The notes below the pieces were generated by a model that made no database searches, was not told the origin of the DNA, and worked only from the letters and a program-made list of their open reading frames with translations. Source: Warburgia ugandensis (lineage: Eukaryota > Streptophyta > Magnoliopsida > Canellales > Canellaceae). Taken from it: a stretch of 64,000 bases of DNA. Position numbers and translations under genes: made by a program. Below are positions 37,567 through 51,100 of the stretch, one piece after another. Positions within the stretch are counted from its first letter, which is position 1. The number at the start of each line of letters is the position of its first letter. The stretch lies in assembly GCA_035236585.1 (NCBI GenBank), contig CP141137.1, positions 42,182,057 to 42,246,056 of the forward strand. Direction: 5' to 3'.

Positions 37567-38290
37567 TTGCCTAGGACTATGAAGGATATTTTGTCATTCT
37601 TAAGGTATGCTAGATTTTATCATAGATTTATTAAAGATTTTAGTAAGATCTTTAAGCCCCTTTGTAAAATACTTGGAAAGGAGGCATCTTTTGACTTTGA
37701 TGAACATTGTATGAAAGCATTTGCTCACCTAAATTCTAAACTCAGTTCTACGCCTCTCATTAAATAGCCAAATTGGAGTGAACCATTTGAAATAATGTAT
37801 GATGCTTTAGATTACATGATCGGTGCTGTTTTGGGGCAACATATTGCCAAATTACCCCATGTCATTTACTAGCTAGTAAGACCCTTGAGATGCCCAAATC
37901 AATTATTTCCCTATGAAAAAAGAGTTGTTAGCAGCTGTGTTTGCATTGGATAAATTTAGATCTTATCTTTTAGGATCTAAGGATTACTTATTTAGATCAT
38001 GTAGTTTTGAAGTATCTTCTGTCAAGGAAAGATGCTAAACGAATATTAATCTGATGGATATTACTGGTACAGGAGTCTGACATTGAAATTCAGGATTAAA
38101 AAGGTTCCAAAAATGTCGTAATAGAACATTTATCCTTAGTTATAGTGAAGTGTACTAGTGAGTCAGTGCCCCCTACTGAATCTTTTCTAGATGAGCAATT
38201 ATTGCATGTTTCTAACTCTTCTTTGTTTGTAGATATTGTCAGCTATCTTGTTACTAAACAAATGCTGTCACATTGGTCAAAACAAGATAG
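37567..38290 (+). pseudogene. A2 RT thumb/connection and RNase H region (Athila fossil)
   Basis: The frame at 37567-37767 reads PRTMKDILSFLRYARFYHRF, the RT-RNase H connection of Ty3/gypsy (usual form FLGHAGFYRRFIKDFSKI). RNase H text follows (FEIMYDALDYMIGAVLGQ, about 37780-37840; KKELLAAVFALDKFR, about 37915-37965). It is disabled in more than one place. Confidence 0.85.
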
Positions 38291-39455
38291 AATAAAAAAT
38301 TTTATCTGAGGTTAAGTAATTTTTCTAGGATGATCTATACTTATTTCGATACTTTCTTGACTAGATCATTAGGCGATGTATTCCTAATAGTGACCAACAA
38401 AGTATCTACTCCTTTTGTCATGATCATTCATGTGGAAGCCACTTCAATTCAAGAAAGACCACTGCAAAGATTTTGCAATGTGGATCTTATTGGCCTACCA
38501 TTTTCAAAGATTCTCATACTTATTATATTGCACATGATCATTGTTAGAAGTTAGGAAGAATGGGACGCATGAACACAATGTCCTTAAATCCAATCTCAAT
38601 TGTTCAACTATTTTATGTCTAGGGTATTGATTTCATGGGACCCAGTTCTAACTCCTTTGAAAATATGTACATTCTTGTGGGAGTAGACTATGTGTCTGAG
38701 TGGGTAGAAGCTATACCATGCAAAACAAATGACCACAAGGTGATGGTCCATTTTTAAAAGGTAATATTTTTTACACAATTTGGTATTCCACATGCTATTA
38801 TTAGTGATGGGGGAAAACATTTTTGCAACCAGGTTTTTGAATCATTAACGAAAAGATATACACTAACCCGTAGAATTGCAATGCCCTACCATACACAAAC
38901 TAGTGGACATGTAGAGGTGTCCAATAGGGAGATTAAGCATAAACTTGAGAAAACAATAAATCCTAGTGAAAAGGATAAGTCCTTACAGCTTAATGATTCA
39001 CTATGGGCTTACCATACTACATTCAAGACTCATATTGGAATGTCCCCCTATCATTTAGTTTACGGAAAAGCATTTTATTTTTTTAGTTAAGTCAAAGCAT
39101 ACAACTTACTAGGCAATTAAACAACTCAACTATAACTTAGATAACATAGGTACCCATAAGAAGCTCCAGCTCCAAGAGTTGAAGTAAATTAGGAGAGTTG
39201 CAATACAATTCTACAAAGCAATATAAGGATGGCATGAAGGGAGTTCATGATAGACATATTTTGTGAAAATCCTTTATACCTAGTCATAAGGTTCTTTTGT
39301 ATATTGCAGGTTTCGTCTTTTTTCAGGCAAATTGAGATAATGGGCTGGCCCTTCCATTATCTATACTATTTATCCTCATGAGGCTATCAAGATTAACAAA
39401 AAAGGAGTCATTTCCATCGTTAATGGTCAAAGATTAAAACCTTTCTTATAGCTTA
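38291..39455 (+). pseudogene. A2 integrase region (Athila fossil)
   Basis: The core domain is recognisable: GIDFMGP (about 38625-38645), [13 protein letters not shown] (about 38800-38840) and [20 protein letters not shown] (38887-38946) supply the D, D and E positions. [20 protein letters not shown] (39003-39062) is characteristic of Athila. A C-terminal part continues to about 39450. The copy carries several disablements and would not be active. Confidence 0.9.
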
Positions 39456-41451
39456 GGAACCATGGGGAGGAGGAGGAAATCCCCCTCACTAATCCTATTT
39501 ATCAGGATTAATTCCACTGCATGATTGTTGTATATTATTAGTATAGGTTTAGGTTAGGATCATATAGTTTACATTTGCATCTGCATTAGCATCGTTGTAC
39601 ATTATTTTGCATAAGCTTGTTTAGATCATGAGATCAGTACACATCATCAACATACAAGTATAATTCTCCTTATTCCCATCTCTTAACTTTATTATTTTAT
39701 ATGGCCATAATTATAGTACTAAAAGTTGAGGACAATGTCTAATTTAAGTCAGGGGATGAGCACAATGTTTAATTTAAGTCAGGGGATGGGGTATTTCAAA
39801 ATTGATGTGTTCATCATAGCTTTTCCAATCTTTTCAATATTTTTAGTCAAAAACTTTCTTGAAAAAAATTAAGTTTTTATCATAAGTTTCTTTACAAGGG
39901 TGAGAATTTAAATTTTTTAAATATTTAACATTATATTTTGAACTTTATAGCTTATTAATAGATTTGAATACAATTAATTCATTATCTTAACCTTTTTGTA
40001 AAGTTTTCCATGAAAATTGAATTTAGAATACTTATTACACAATATATACATATAGTTTAAGTTGAAGAGAAAGTATAACTTGAAGACCCTCAAGAAGATT
40101 TGTCAGACTTATAACCCATGTGAGATTAGAGTTTTTCTTCCTATTGAGGTTTATATGTAAATTCTGGGCTTTCTTTAGTAGGCATTATTTACTAGTTAGC
40201 CTCATTATTCTTTGTCTTGGTAAACTATAGAGAAATCATATAAAGACTATACCATATATATCTTGAGTTTATGGTCAACTTTAAGTTATATACAACAAGG
40301 AAATGATAGAGGCCATCATTTTTAACCTAGATCCTTTAGCCTTCCCTAATTATTTTCATCTAGTTAGACCTTTGAACCTTTGTATTAAGCCTTTTCTTTG
40401 TTAGCCAATTCAACATTACCCATAATCAACCATATATTATATCCATTACCTAGTTTATTTTGAAAATATGTAGAGATGGTTGAAGAATATCTTGTGAAAA
40501 AATTATGAGCAATACAATTCAAGAGATGAACATTAAAAAGGATTCAAGCAAAAAGTCAAAAGAAAGGCTATAATCAAAGTAAAAAACTTAAGTAAAGAAA
40601 AAGGATAGCCAATGAAAAGAAATATTCACTCTTAAGTAGAAAACAAGATTGTAAATACAACTATAAAGACCTTTACATACTTTTCAAAACAATATTTGTT
40701 TATCCTTATGATTCTTTCGATAACCTAGTCCTAATCCTTTATTTCGTTCTAAAAGAAATTCTAACTTGATCTTAGGAAGAGTATGACTTGGATGTGATTA
40801 TGAATAATTAGGGAATTTAGTAAAGTGGAACATTCTTTAATAGTTGATATACTTTCATAAGGCCATTAAGAATTTTTTAAGTTTTCATTCTATTGTATGA
40901 AATATGTGAGATTTTTTCCTTGATAAACATTATTTACTACATATTGATGAGAGAATTAGCCACCTTTGAAAGACTTCTTTCTAAATGGCAACAATATCCT
41001 ATGAATTTGAAGTCAAAGCATACTTTTGGATGACAATTTAGGTTATACTTTATTGGTAAACTGATAATTATGTATGCATTGGCTATGCTCACACACTCAC
41101 ATTCTAATGTTTAATGAAGTAAGGGGATATTTTTAGCATATGAGTAGCCTATTGAACTTATGTTCATTTATATTAGCATACAAGTTAAGAGTCTAATAAA
41201 TGCTAAATGAAAGAAAATTCTCTGAGAAAAATAAAGGAACTACCATCTTGAAATGTCTACAAGTGTCATTTCTAAAGCCCCTTATAAGACTATAACTTGT
41301 CCACTAGAGGTAACCTAGGGGTTTAAAGGCTTTCTACATATGCTAAATATAGATGATAGTATTTGTGAAAGTGGTATGGATTTTTAGATTTTTTTACATT
41401 CTATTTTATAGTTTTGCTCAAGGACTAGCAAAATGTAAGTGTAGTGGCATT
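39456..41451 (+). other. A2 3' non-coding region
   Basis: About 2 kb of AT-rich sequence follows integrase and precedes the 3' LTR. The part at about 39715-40050 aligns with A3's 3' region at about 54975-55279 (shared AAGTTGAGGACAATGT, TTGATGTGTT and AAGTTTCTTTAC-like blocks). It contains a short tandem duplication near 39735-39790. No gene or clear polypurine tract was recognised. Confidence 0.6.
39735..39790. repeat. Short tandem duplication
   Basis: CACAATGTTTAATTTAAGTC and its neighbour TAATTTAAGTCAGGGGATG show a unit of roughly 35 bp present twice. It lies in the A2 3' non-coding region. Confidence 0.7.
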
Positions 41452-42328
41452 TGATATATATATATAGAAATCCCTATATATAGAAATTTTATTGCTTGAT
41501 GTAACTCCAAATCACTAATTAAGGGTTTCTTTCACATTTTGCAAGATTTGGATACAAGTGAAAAAAAATACTACTTTTAGCATTGACAACCCTAAAAGAG
41601 AGCAATTCCATAGTCTGACCAATATCATAGGCCCAAATTCCATAAACCATGAAGTCCAAAAGTTCTAAATGTTATGGGCGTGTATCAAATTTAGTGTTGT
41701 CAGAAACCCCACACACAATGCTTGACCTTATCCTATAAAGAGAGTGTCATTATCTAAATATAAGGTGGCAGACTTTTCATACATGCATACATACATTCCA
41801 CCACCTTTTGAGATTGAAAGTCATACATGTTAGAAATATCAAGCATGTGAAGTACTTAAAGTTTGAGGCTCGCAAAGCATATTCCACTCATATTTTCTCT
41901 TTCATCACTTTAAGAGGGGACCACCTAAGGGGAGTGAACGAATTTTCCATGCATGGGAGGAGGCAAACACATGAAACATATGTTTTTACATAAAATATCT
42001 AAAGAAAGAATCAGGGAAAAAAAGTGTTTTGTAAAGAAAACTTCAAAACAATCTCATTCATCCATTCTAGGTCAATATATGATCCATCGAAAGAAAAGAA
42101 AGGAGGAAATGAGTTTCCTCAACCAACCTTACTCCCCTGAGCTCCACATGTCGAAGACTCCTTATTTGTGTAAAGTATTCAATGTTTTTTTAATTTGAAT
42201 GATAGAGGAAACAAATAGAGTGGACAAGGAAGAGAGAGAACAAGAGAGATAAGGAGGAAGGAAGCTTCCACAACTTATCTACTCACCCACCTTAAGAGTC
42301 AAAAAAATGTGGGAGTCTCCTAATGCAT
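41452..42328 (+). mobile_element. A2 3' LTR (truncated)
   Basis: It starts TGATATATATATATAG and aligns with the A2 5' LTR's left part (CTAATTAAGGGTT, CATAAACCATGAAGTCC, TTTTCCATGCATGGGAGG, GTTTCCTCAACCAA). It ends after about 0.88 kb, where A3's LTR starts, so the last two thirds are missing. Confidence 0.7.
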
Positions 42329-44540
42329 TGATAGGTATAGAAATATTTCATAGAATACATCTACATTCATTAGGTTACAGCCCTTGTTTTATTGTAAAGA
42401 TCAGTAATTAGGGTTACTTCCACAATTTGCAAGATTAGGGTACAATTGTAAAAAAAGGATGTTTTTAGCATTGGAAACACTAAAAGATAGATAATCCAAA
42501 ACACAAGCATCAACATGGGTACACATATAAAATTTATAAAGTATCATTATCAATTTCAGCATAGTCAAAAACCCTATAAGCATTGCCGAACCTTATTAGT
42601 GCAAAAGAGGCTATAAATATCTAAGGATAGTGTTGTAGAACTTTCATGCATACATGCATCAATTCAATCACCTTTTGGGAGATTCTAATTGAGGCTTAAG
42701 AGGCAGCACATCATTGGAAGCACGCTTGTGAAGCACACTTAAGTTGAGGCCCATAGAAAACCTAAATCCCTCACTTTCTCTTTTTGCACATCAAAATGGG
42801 GACCACTTGCATGCGTTCCACGAATTTTCAACACAAATATGGTGCATCCTATTGTATTTAATGTGAAATATATTAATGGATTAGTATAATTGGTGAAGAA
42901 AATAAGTAGGAAGGAGGGAAACAAAAAACAATAGATCTACGATCAATTTTCATCCAAAAAATTCAAGAAAATGTGCCTAAGATCATTACACATCCAAGAC
43001 CTTCCTTAAGCAACCAATGAAAATTCATTTGTATTAGGATTAACCAATAGAAAGCATCCATGAAAGAGAGCAGACTAAACCATTATTAGCAGACAAAATT
43101 TCAATGGGCTGCCGACCATTTTTCAAGGAGGAGAAAACGCGTTCCCCTTAGGAGAAAATGTGTTCCTCTCTTAAATATGATTGGCTAGAGATAAAAAATG
43201 GTGAGATGAGAAGAAAATAAATGAGGACAATCGTTTTGGATAAGAAAATCTCTATGAAATCCTAGAAATCCATCTTGAGGCATACCAATCTGATAGATGA
43301 GAAGGAATAAGCCATATAACAATGCCTTTTTGGATAGAAAACTTCAAGAAAACCTCAACCATCCATCCTAGTATTGAAACATGATTCAAGTTAAGGAAAT
43401 GAAGAAGGGAAATCATGAAAATCCTAGCCACTAGTCCATCTCATCTCACCATACAATCCAATCGTGGCACTTAATCTAACTATTGAGATAAGAATGACTC
43501 TAAAAATATTCTACAAATGTTTGACAAATTTTCCAAGGAGAGCTAGGGTGAAAAGATAATTGATAAGGGAAAGAGGAGATAATGGCTAAGGATATATGGG
43601 AATGGGAGGGAATTTCCAATAGGAAGCTTCCACCTTCTCTCCTCCCATCATGTGAAACATCAAAAGGAGAAAAGCCCATTCGTGATTATTCTCAATCACT
43701 ATTCTCCATTGTTCCTACCTTGTCATCAATGCAACAAAGAAAATAGGAGAGCAAAGAAGATGGTTCTCTACATTTGAGGACCACACAAAAGGGGAGAACC
43801 ATCCAAAGTAAGATCTCAACGACCCTTTCATCCAAGCCATCCCTCACTTATATTTATCTCCCATCCTCCATTAACACATCACATCTATTTCCTTTTCCCT
43901 TTTGAAAACCACGCACTATGAATTTTACCTTACTCATTCCCCTTGTATTTTTTAAGCTCCTTATCATATTATTCTTTCTTCTCCAAAGAACTTCCCTTTC
44001 CCTTTTCAAAACCACTTGCCATACCTCCTCGTCACCCATCTCTTTTTGTCTTTTCAAGCAGCTCATTCATCACCCATCTCCTTTGTCTTTTCAAGCATCT
44101 CACTCGTCAAAATTTTTTCCTTTGTCATATTTATGCTCCTCCAATCCATCCCTTTGACTTTTTCAAGGACCACTATCACCCATATCCTTTGTCTTTTCAA
44201 GCACCTCTATCATATTCACTTAGAAATCCAATGCCCCATCCTTCACTTCTTAATCATCAAAGCATCACCTTCCTATCTTTCTTCTTATATTTTCAATGCG
44301 CCACTCTCCATTCCATGCATACACTTCATCCTATTCTAGCTATCCCTTTCTTCCAAGCATTCAAGCCACCACCTTAACTCCACCCAATACATCTTCCATC
44401 AACAATCCATTCACACCTAATTCTTCTTATGTCCATGTGTTATCTCAATCCATCTTCTTGGCCATTCTTCATACCACCCTTGGGTGAAGTGTATGTTGGG
44501 ATCTTTACCTATGCTTGTGGCTTGAGTGGTGGATGACCCC
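42329..44540 (+). mobile_element. A3 5' LTR (3' end missing)
   Basis: It starts TGATAGGTATAGAAATATTTC and shares TAATTAGGGTTACTTCCAC and later blocks with the other A2-family LTRs. The leader-like stretch at 43020-44540 aligns with 55290-56600 (for example CTCATTCCCCTTGT and CATCAACAATCCATTCACA). The pyrimidine-rich part gives chance frames of up to 144 codons. After about 44540 the sequence passes straight to leader text, without an LTR end or primer site. Confidence 0.7.
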
Positions 44541-45345
44541 TAACATTAGTTTACTGCTTTTTACCACATAATTAATGAATGTTTAAATGCTTTAAAGTGT
44601 GATATATGTTGATTGATCTATTGTGGGAATGTACCTAAATGATTAGTAAGGGTAATCATCTCAATAAGATCAAGGGTGGATTCTATCACCATCTCTTGGC
44701 CCACCTAGGTTCACCATCACCTGTCTCAACCCTAACCTCATACAATTAATTTAAAATCAATCTAGAGAAGATCTATAACAGCTTACAAGCTCATAGGATC
44801 CTCTTGGAAGGAGACAAGCTATTGCCACTCTAGTGGCCCATATCTGATCATCCACTTTGATATTTATATGGTATCTCTGCTAACAAATTCAATGACTCAG
44901 ATCAATTAGGGATGATTGAGGAGAATGTGAAGTGGTTGGTTAAGATTAGGATCTAACTAGTAAGCATTATGATAAGTCTAAAAGAGAGGAGGAGCTACCT
45001 AGGTAAGAAATAACCTAAAAGTCACTCCCTCTGACAAAATAAAGAAAAATCAAACCTTTTAGCTTGTTTGTATTAGTGTAAGTATTAATTGTGTGCTCAT
45101 GAATGTAAATCAAATAGGTTGCATTATATAGCTTAGAATCCCCTTACTTATTTGAACAAAATAGTCTTCCATTGTATACAACTTGTTTTTCGTTGTATAT
45201 AAATTAGAGTCCACTACACCAAGTACTAGTTTATGCTAAACCATTGATCATAGAACCCAACCTTAGTGCTTTTAGATCTAAAAATTGAATGGAGCACAAG
45301 ATAAAAATGAAGGAATCAAATAGATATCAATCATCCACCTTATAC
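44541..45345 (+). other. A3 leader
   Basis: This aligns with A2's leader at about 33540-34290 (ATGCTTTAAAGTG, GGGTAATCATCTC, AGAGGAGGAGCTACCT and TTCCATTGTATACAA-like blocks). Non-coding. Confidence 0.65.
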
Positions 45346-46641
45346 ATGGCCAATGAAGTAGAGGAAAGAAAGCCATTATGGCACTATTTTATTCCACAAC
45401 CCTTGTATATGATGATATACATGAAATAGGGGCCACTTCTAATCTGTTTAGTAAAATAGATAGATCAGTAGATAGGGTGGATAAAGTAAATAATATGGCT
45501 AATACATTGGATGGCTTTATATTGCCTAGAGAGTCCTCTATGCAACCTCAATATATGAGGTTTTTTCCTTCTATGCAAGTTCATTGCATCCATCTACTTC
45601 ATGTCCATCAAGCTTTATGCATCCAAAATACTTTATGGAGTAAAGGAATGCAATAATGCATTCCAAAACCATAGAAAAAACTTATATTATGAGATTTACC
45701 ATCTTGGATGAGCTAGGCATCTAAATGTCTCATGGTCCCAATATAATCAACCTTTCCCTCATGATTCCTTCTATAGCAACTCAAGCCAAAATAGGAGTTT
45801 CCTTCACAATAGAGGGAACAATCTTTCAAAGATTCTTAGTTTGTTTATACAAAGGATTTTAGAATTTCATAATGATGTAAAACAAACTATGTGGGGTCAC
45901 TCCCAATCTATTGCATAGTTAGAGCTCCAAATGGGTCAGATATTTGATGTAATTTCAGAGTGGGAAAGGAAAACCAACCAAGTTGAGGATAAGGAGAAGT
46001 CCATCAAGACTCCAATAAGGATGGAAAGAATGTCAAACTTTGAAGACCCTTGTAAGATAGATAGTCTAGTTAATATAACATCCCTACCATTCTCTAGTGA
46101 AGATCCACTCAAGACATGTCTTGCTCATTTTAATTTTGATAGGGACACCTCCATTGATGAAATGAAAGATTTACTAGATACTACACTATTAATGGACACT
46201 TCTCAATGGTAAGCCTAAGTAAGACCCCTCATAGTTCTTGAGATTTAATTTGAACCATATAGTGAAGAAGCACCGAACTTAGACCTACAACCTTTACCAG
46301 TTAGTTCATCATGTGAGAGTTTAGGGTCATCTGAAACCTTACATGTGATTGCAAAACAAGAAGAAGAGTCAATTGATGTTCTAGGCCAACATCAATTAGT
46401 TCTAAGGTGTGCATTAGCAGTTACTAAGGGTCAAGCCCTACTATTTCTTTGCATTCTGAGGAATATGAACATCCCTTATGGGAGATGTGGAGCCCACTTG
46501 ATATCCAAGAACATTCAAGGGAGGAAGAGGAATTTTATATACTATTTGATATGGGCACTATTATTTCTTAATTTGGAAACCATTGTGAGCATTCATCTAA
46601 AGTTGGTCCCAAGAAATTATTAAACATCATGGTCTTTCATG
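45346..46641 (+). pseudogene. A3 gag remnant and protease-RT spacer (Athila fossil)
   Basis: It begins MANEVEERKPLWHYF at 45346. The frames 45378-45656 and 45931-46212 hold gag C-terminal and spacer text; PLKTCLAHFNFDRDTSIDEM parallels the A1 spacer at 9519-9713. The frame 46345-46623 is not recognised. Protease motifs are missing and the region is clearly shortened relative to A2. Confidence 0.6.
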
Positions 46642-47600
46642 TCCTTTGATAAGTAATCAATTTTGTATAAAAAGTGCCCAATTAGTAACTCGTGCTATAA
46701 ATTAAAGGGCATTATCTTAGAAATTTTCATTTTTCATGATACATACATTTCTTAGCTAATGACTCAAAATTTTGATATTTTACAAGTTCAAAAGCTAATT
46801 TAGAGTAAGTACGTAAATTGTCATAATTTTTTAGGCATTAATTAGGGTTTTTGATCTTTTGGAGGTATTGAGAGGATGATCCAACAATTGAGATTGCTTT
46901 GGATGAGAATCGATGATAAAGATAAAATAAAGAACCATACTAAATATCATCATTCCAAAGATCAAGCGATTGTTAAGATCATCCTAGGCCAAGAAAATGA
47001 GTTCAAGAAAGCGATTGGAAGAATCAAAGGTGATTAGAATGGACTGGTGCAAAATCCATTCAATTCCACCACCTTTTCATGATAATCGAATCCATGCAAG
47101 CTACGTAAGCCACATGAACCATGCTAGGAGATGACAACCCATACTAGCCATAGAGCTAAGGATTCAAGCTACTCAAGCCATCTTAGTTTGGGTCCACACA
47201 TTTTGAAGCTTTCCATGCAATTTCCCACTCAAAGAAAATGTGTTCTAAAGAGTGAAATTAGGAAGAAAATGTAGATTATCAACAAGGGCAAGTGGCAAGC
47301 ATAGGTAGACCAAAAGGAGAAGAACCCTCTCTCACCTTCTGTCATGTTACATTTATAAAGTTTAATCATGCATCTTCTAAGATCTCCCACAATCTCCCTC
47401 CTCCCATCTTCTTAGAGTCTCACTTCCATGTACTTTCCCTTCTAATCCCACTCCCTAGAATCCCACGATTTTCACCTTCCCAGAGTCCTATTTCCACACC
47501 TTCCTAATCTTCAATCCCTATCCTTAGCTTATCTCATTCTTCCCCATACTTATCCCCTCTTTCCTTTTTCCTTAGGATTACAATTAGCAAGGGAACTCCC

Positions 47601-47636
<36 letters not shown>

Positions 47637-47711
47637 TGTATGTATGTATGTATGTATGTATGTATGTATGTATGTATGTATGTATGTATGTATGTATGTA
47701 TGTATGTATGT
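47601..47711. repeat. (ATGT)n microsatellite
   Basis: A nearly pure ATGT tetranucleotide run of about 26 units directly follows the TATA-like CTATATATATG of E1. It produces chance frames reading Met-Tyr-Val-Cys or Thr-Tyr-Ile-His repeats on the two strands. Confidence 0.95.
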
Positions 47712-48100
47712 TGAAAATCATGGAGAAACACATGGGGGTTGCATGCCTTTCCCCAAGGCTTGTCCTCCATGCCTCCGTGGTTCTCCATGCCATCCTCCAT
47801 TGATGTTGACCATGCCCTTCCTTCTTACACATCAATGCATCAACCATATTTTGGGTTTTTCACCATGCATGCCTCAGGTTTCCATGCCCATTTTCATCTT
47901 GTTTTTCATGTAAGTCTCTTTCCTTTTGGTAGTTTTGCTTTCATATTTCATGAGCCTCTTTCCTTGGCTGTTTTCCTTTATGCTTTGCTTCTAGTTTCGT
48001 GCAATAGTTTCCTTGGTCAAAGGCTATCAATCTCTTATGGTAATAGCCAAGAGATAGTAGCCTTTCCATAAAGATTAAGGGTCCTTTACATTCCTTAATT

Positions 48101-51100
48101 GTTTGTGATAAGTGTTCAATTTTGTATAAAAAATACCCAATTAGTAGTTCATGTGTTATAAATTATAGGCATTATTCTAGGGTTTTTTTCAAAATTCATA
48201 ACACTTTCTTTTTTGACCTAATGTCTCAAAAGTTTGATATTTTGCAAGTTCAGTAGCTAATTCAAAGTAAGCATATGAATTATCATAATTTTTTAGTATT
48301 TAATTAGGATTTTTACACTTTTGTAGGTATTGAAATGAGCATCTAATGTCCAAGATTGATCAAGATGAGAAGTGAATATCATGATCAAAACAGAGAGCCA
48401 GGACTTAAAATTCATCATTTCAATGCTTGATCAAGGTTCAAGATCATCCTAGGCAAGCAAGAAAGAAATTGGAAGAATCAAAAAGTGACTAGGAAGAATT
48501 CATTTAATTCCACCACCTTTGCATGAGAGTTGGAGCCATGCTTGTAAGCCAACTTAGCCATACATGCTGGGCAAGCCTTGAAGTCAAGGGACTAAATCAA
48601 TCAAGCCATCAAAGTGAGCCATGAAGCCATCTTAGCTAAGCCACATAGAGTTACACAATTGAATGAAGAATTCAAGCAATTATCGATGCTAAAAATGTGA
48701 TTTTCCAAGGTATAATTAGAAGGATTTGATGGAGATTATCCTACGATAAGATATGCACGCATGGTGGACCAATAAGGGAAGAACCTTAATCTTTTAACCT
48801 TTCTTTTTCTCTCTCTATCTTTCTATGTTTCCCTCTCTTTATTCTCTCTTTCCTTTCTCTTTCTACCTTTTCTTTTCCATGTGAAACACTTGGAGGGGAG
48901 TTGCATGCCAACTTCCTTAAAAAATGACACCTGCCCCCTTCCCACTTTCCTATTTCAAACTTCCACCCACCTTCCTAGAGTCCTACTTCTAATTACCAAC
49001 CTAATTTATCTATCCCATTCAACTACCACTCCCCACTTCTTTATCCACTCTTTCATGTCTTCTTGGATAGAATTATGTTCAATTAGAAAGTCCAACATCA
49101 TATAAGAAGAGGAGGTCCTCCACGTTTCCTCCATAAGGTGGTTCAAGCCTCCTCCCTTGGCTGGTCCTCCATACATCCTTCATAGCCTCCCTCTTCCAAG
49201 CTCACCATGCCACCCTCCTTGGCTGTCATCCTTTGTGTTCCATGCATCATTCAAGCACACTTTCTCTTTAGTTTCTAAGCTTCTTTTCTGAGTTAGTTTC
49301 ATTGGTTTTTTCCTTGCATTATTTGTTACTCTACTTTCATACGCATAGTTCCAATTTAGTTTTCCTTTGAGTTTTACATCCAACTTTCTTAGTTTACTAA
49401 CCTAGTTCTTCTAGATCCAAGGTATCTTCTCTCTTTTAGTGATATCCAAGAGAAAGGTATCCTTGAATCATTCTTATTTCCCCTTCATTACTCTCTTGTT
49501 CATTGCTTTGTTTTAGATCCATCTTCATCAAAGTTGTTCCCATCATTCTTGCATCTATTCCTTTGATTTCTCTCTTTAGGTTAGATGCATGGTATCTTGG
49601 AATAAGTTGATGATCATTGAGTCATATTGAGAGTGATTCAGCATAGATTTTTGGGTTGAGTTATAATTGGAAATGTGTGCATCTTTCTTATTCTTACTTT
49701 TGTATACATGCATCACTTTCCTTGTATTCTTTTCACTTCAACGAATAAATTTATTTGATGGGCAATGTTCTTGACTTATTCTAGTATTAGAGTTCTTAAA
49801 ATTGTGATTGTTATCCATCATGCATAGTACACATCTTTCTCTTTTCATCTAAGCATCATGCATACCATGCTACTATGGTTTTTACTTAAAATTTCATCAA
49901 AATCTTTGATAGGTCTATGCATCTTAATTGCTCGATTTATTAGGAACCCATTTAGTTTTGGGTGGTTTGGTTAGTAATTTGATTATATTTCATGAACACT
50001 ACCTTCTAATTCATCCATATTAGCCTCTTTCCGACTCCATGAACCATGTGTAACAACCCCAAAATTTTACTATTGCATGATCGAAGTATGAGCTTTCTAG
50101 GAGAATAAATTTTCATGGAATTAGCATCAAGAACTAAAATATAAATAATTAGATTATACTCAGAAAATGGAATCCAAACACCTAAAGAACGCTAAAAATG
50201 GAGTCCAAATGAGGAAGTTATGGGACTTAGAAGTTAGAGCTATTTTGGTAATTAAAAGTATATAAAAAAAAAACTAAGAACACGAAATTGAAATTATAAA
50301 ATCTAGATGCTACTTGTCAATACAGATCCAACAACACTAATTTTGTTGAAATCAAAGATTGGACAAATAAATGGTAATTTTCTTACAAAAGGGTATTTTA
50401 GTAACTTTGCTAAGTGGGCCCCACTTGTAAGAATTTAGAATGTGACAGTCAATGGAGTTGAAAAACATCATTAGTATGTCTTACCTTTTCTTTGACTGAT
50501 ATCATAGTTTTCAGAATAGTAAAAACACCATTATGAAACTTTAAAATAATTAACAAGGGGCCACATTTGATAATGGCACTCCCTCACTTAAACGCAAAGA
50601 GAACATATGTTAGTCTGTTCCCAAACCCGACAGGACTTGACAATCCTAACTTGATGAGTGCACAAAAACCCTAGCTGCCATTTTCAGCATGCCCCTTTAT
50701 TCCCCATCTTTGGCGTCCCCAAGAGACTCCAATCAACCTGATCCCAATCGCCAACTCCTATCCTCATTTGATCTCACCGGTGAAACCTTAACCCACTTCC
50801 CCATCATTAGCGATGTCTATCTCCTTCCCCATGGCCGACAAACCCTATATCACATCTCGATTTTCAACGTTCCCAAGATCTAATCCCCATTATTTTCGAT
50901 AAGAAACTAGTTTCCTGAACTGACAATGTGAAACCCTCTTCCCCTTTGTTTTTCTGGCAAAAATCCTAACCCAAAATTGTATCCACAAACCTAGATTTTT
51001 GGCGTCTCTAAGCAATAAAGATTCCCCTTGTTTTCGGTGAACCCAAATGGCTTTTCCCATCTTCTACGGTGCATAGCTCCTTCCCTTTCACTGTGACTTG

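Larger units (their letters stand above)
25538..42328 (+). mobile_element. A2: Athila-type Ty3/gypsy retrotransposon (fossil, most complete copy)
   Basis: In order on the + strand it has a 5' LTR (25538-32907, split by an inverted Tek1-family LTR), a decayed Athila primer site, a leader, gag, protease, RT, RNase H, integrase, a long 3' non-coding region and a truncated 3' LTR. The domain order and the integrase text are typical of Athila. All domains are recognisable but interrupted by many small disablements, so it is dead. The 3' LTR is cut where A3 begins. The LTR family (TGATATATGTAG start) differs from that of A1. Confidence 0.85.

Noticed and set aside
43918-44487. Overlapping frames of 63-144 codons rich in Ser, Pro, Leu and Phe
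   Set aside because: They come from the pyrimidine-rich leader of A3's 5' LTR, are open in all three phases, and have a similarly coding-free counterpart at 56000-56500.
47584-47913. Met-Tyr-Val-Cys and Thr-Tyr-Ile-His repeat frames on both strands
   Set aside because: They are translations of the (ATGT)n microsatellite in the E1 LTR.
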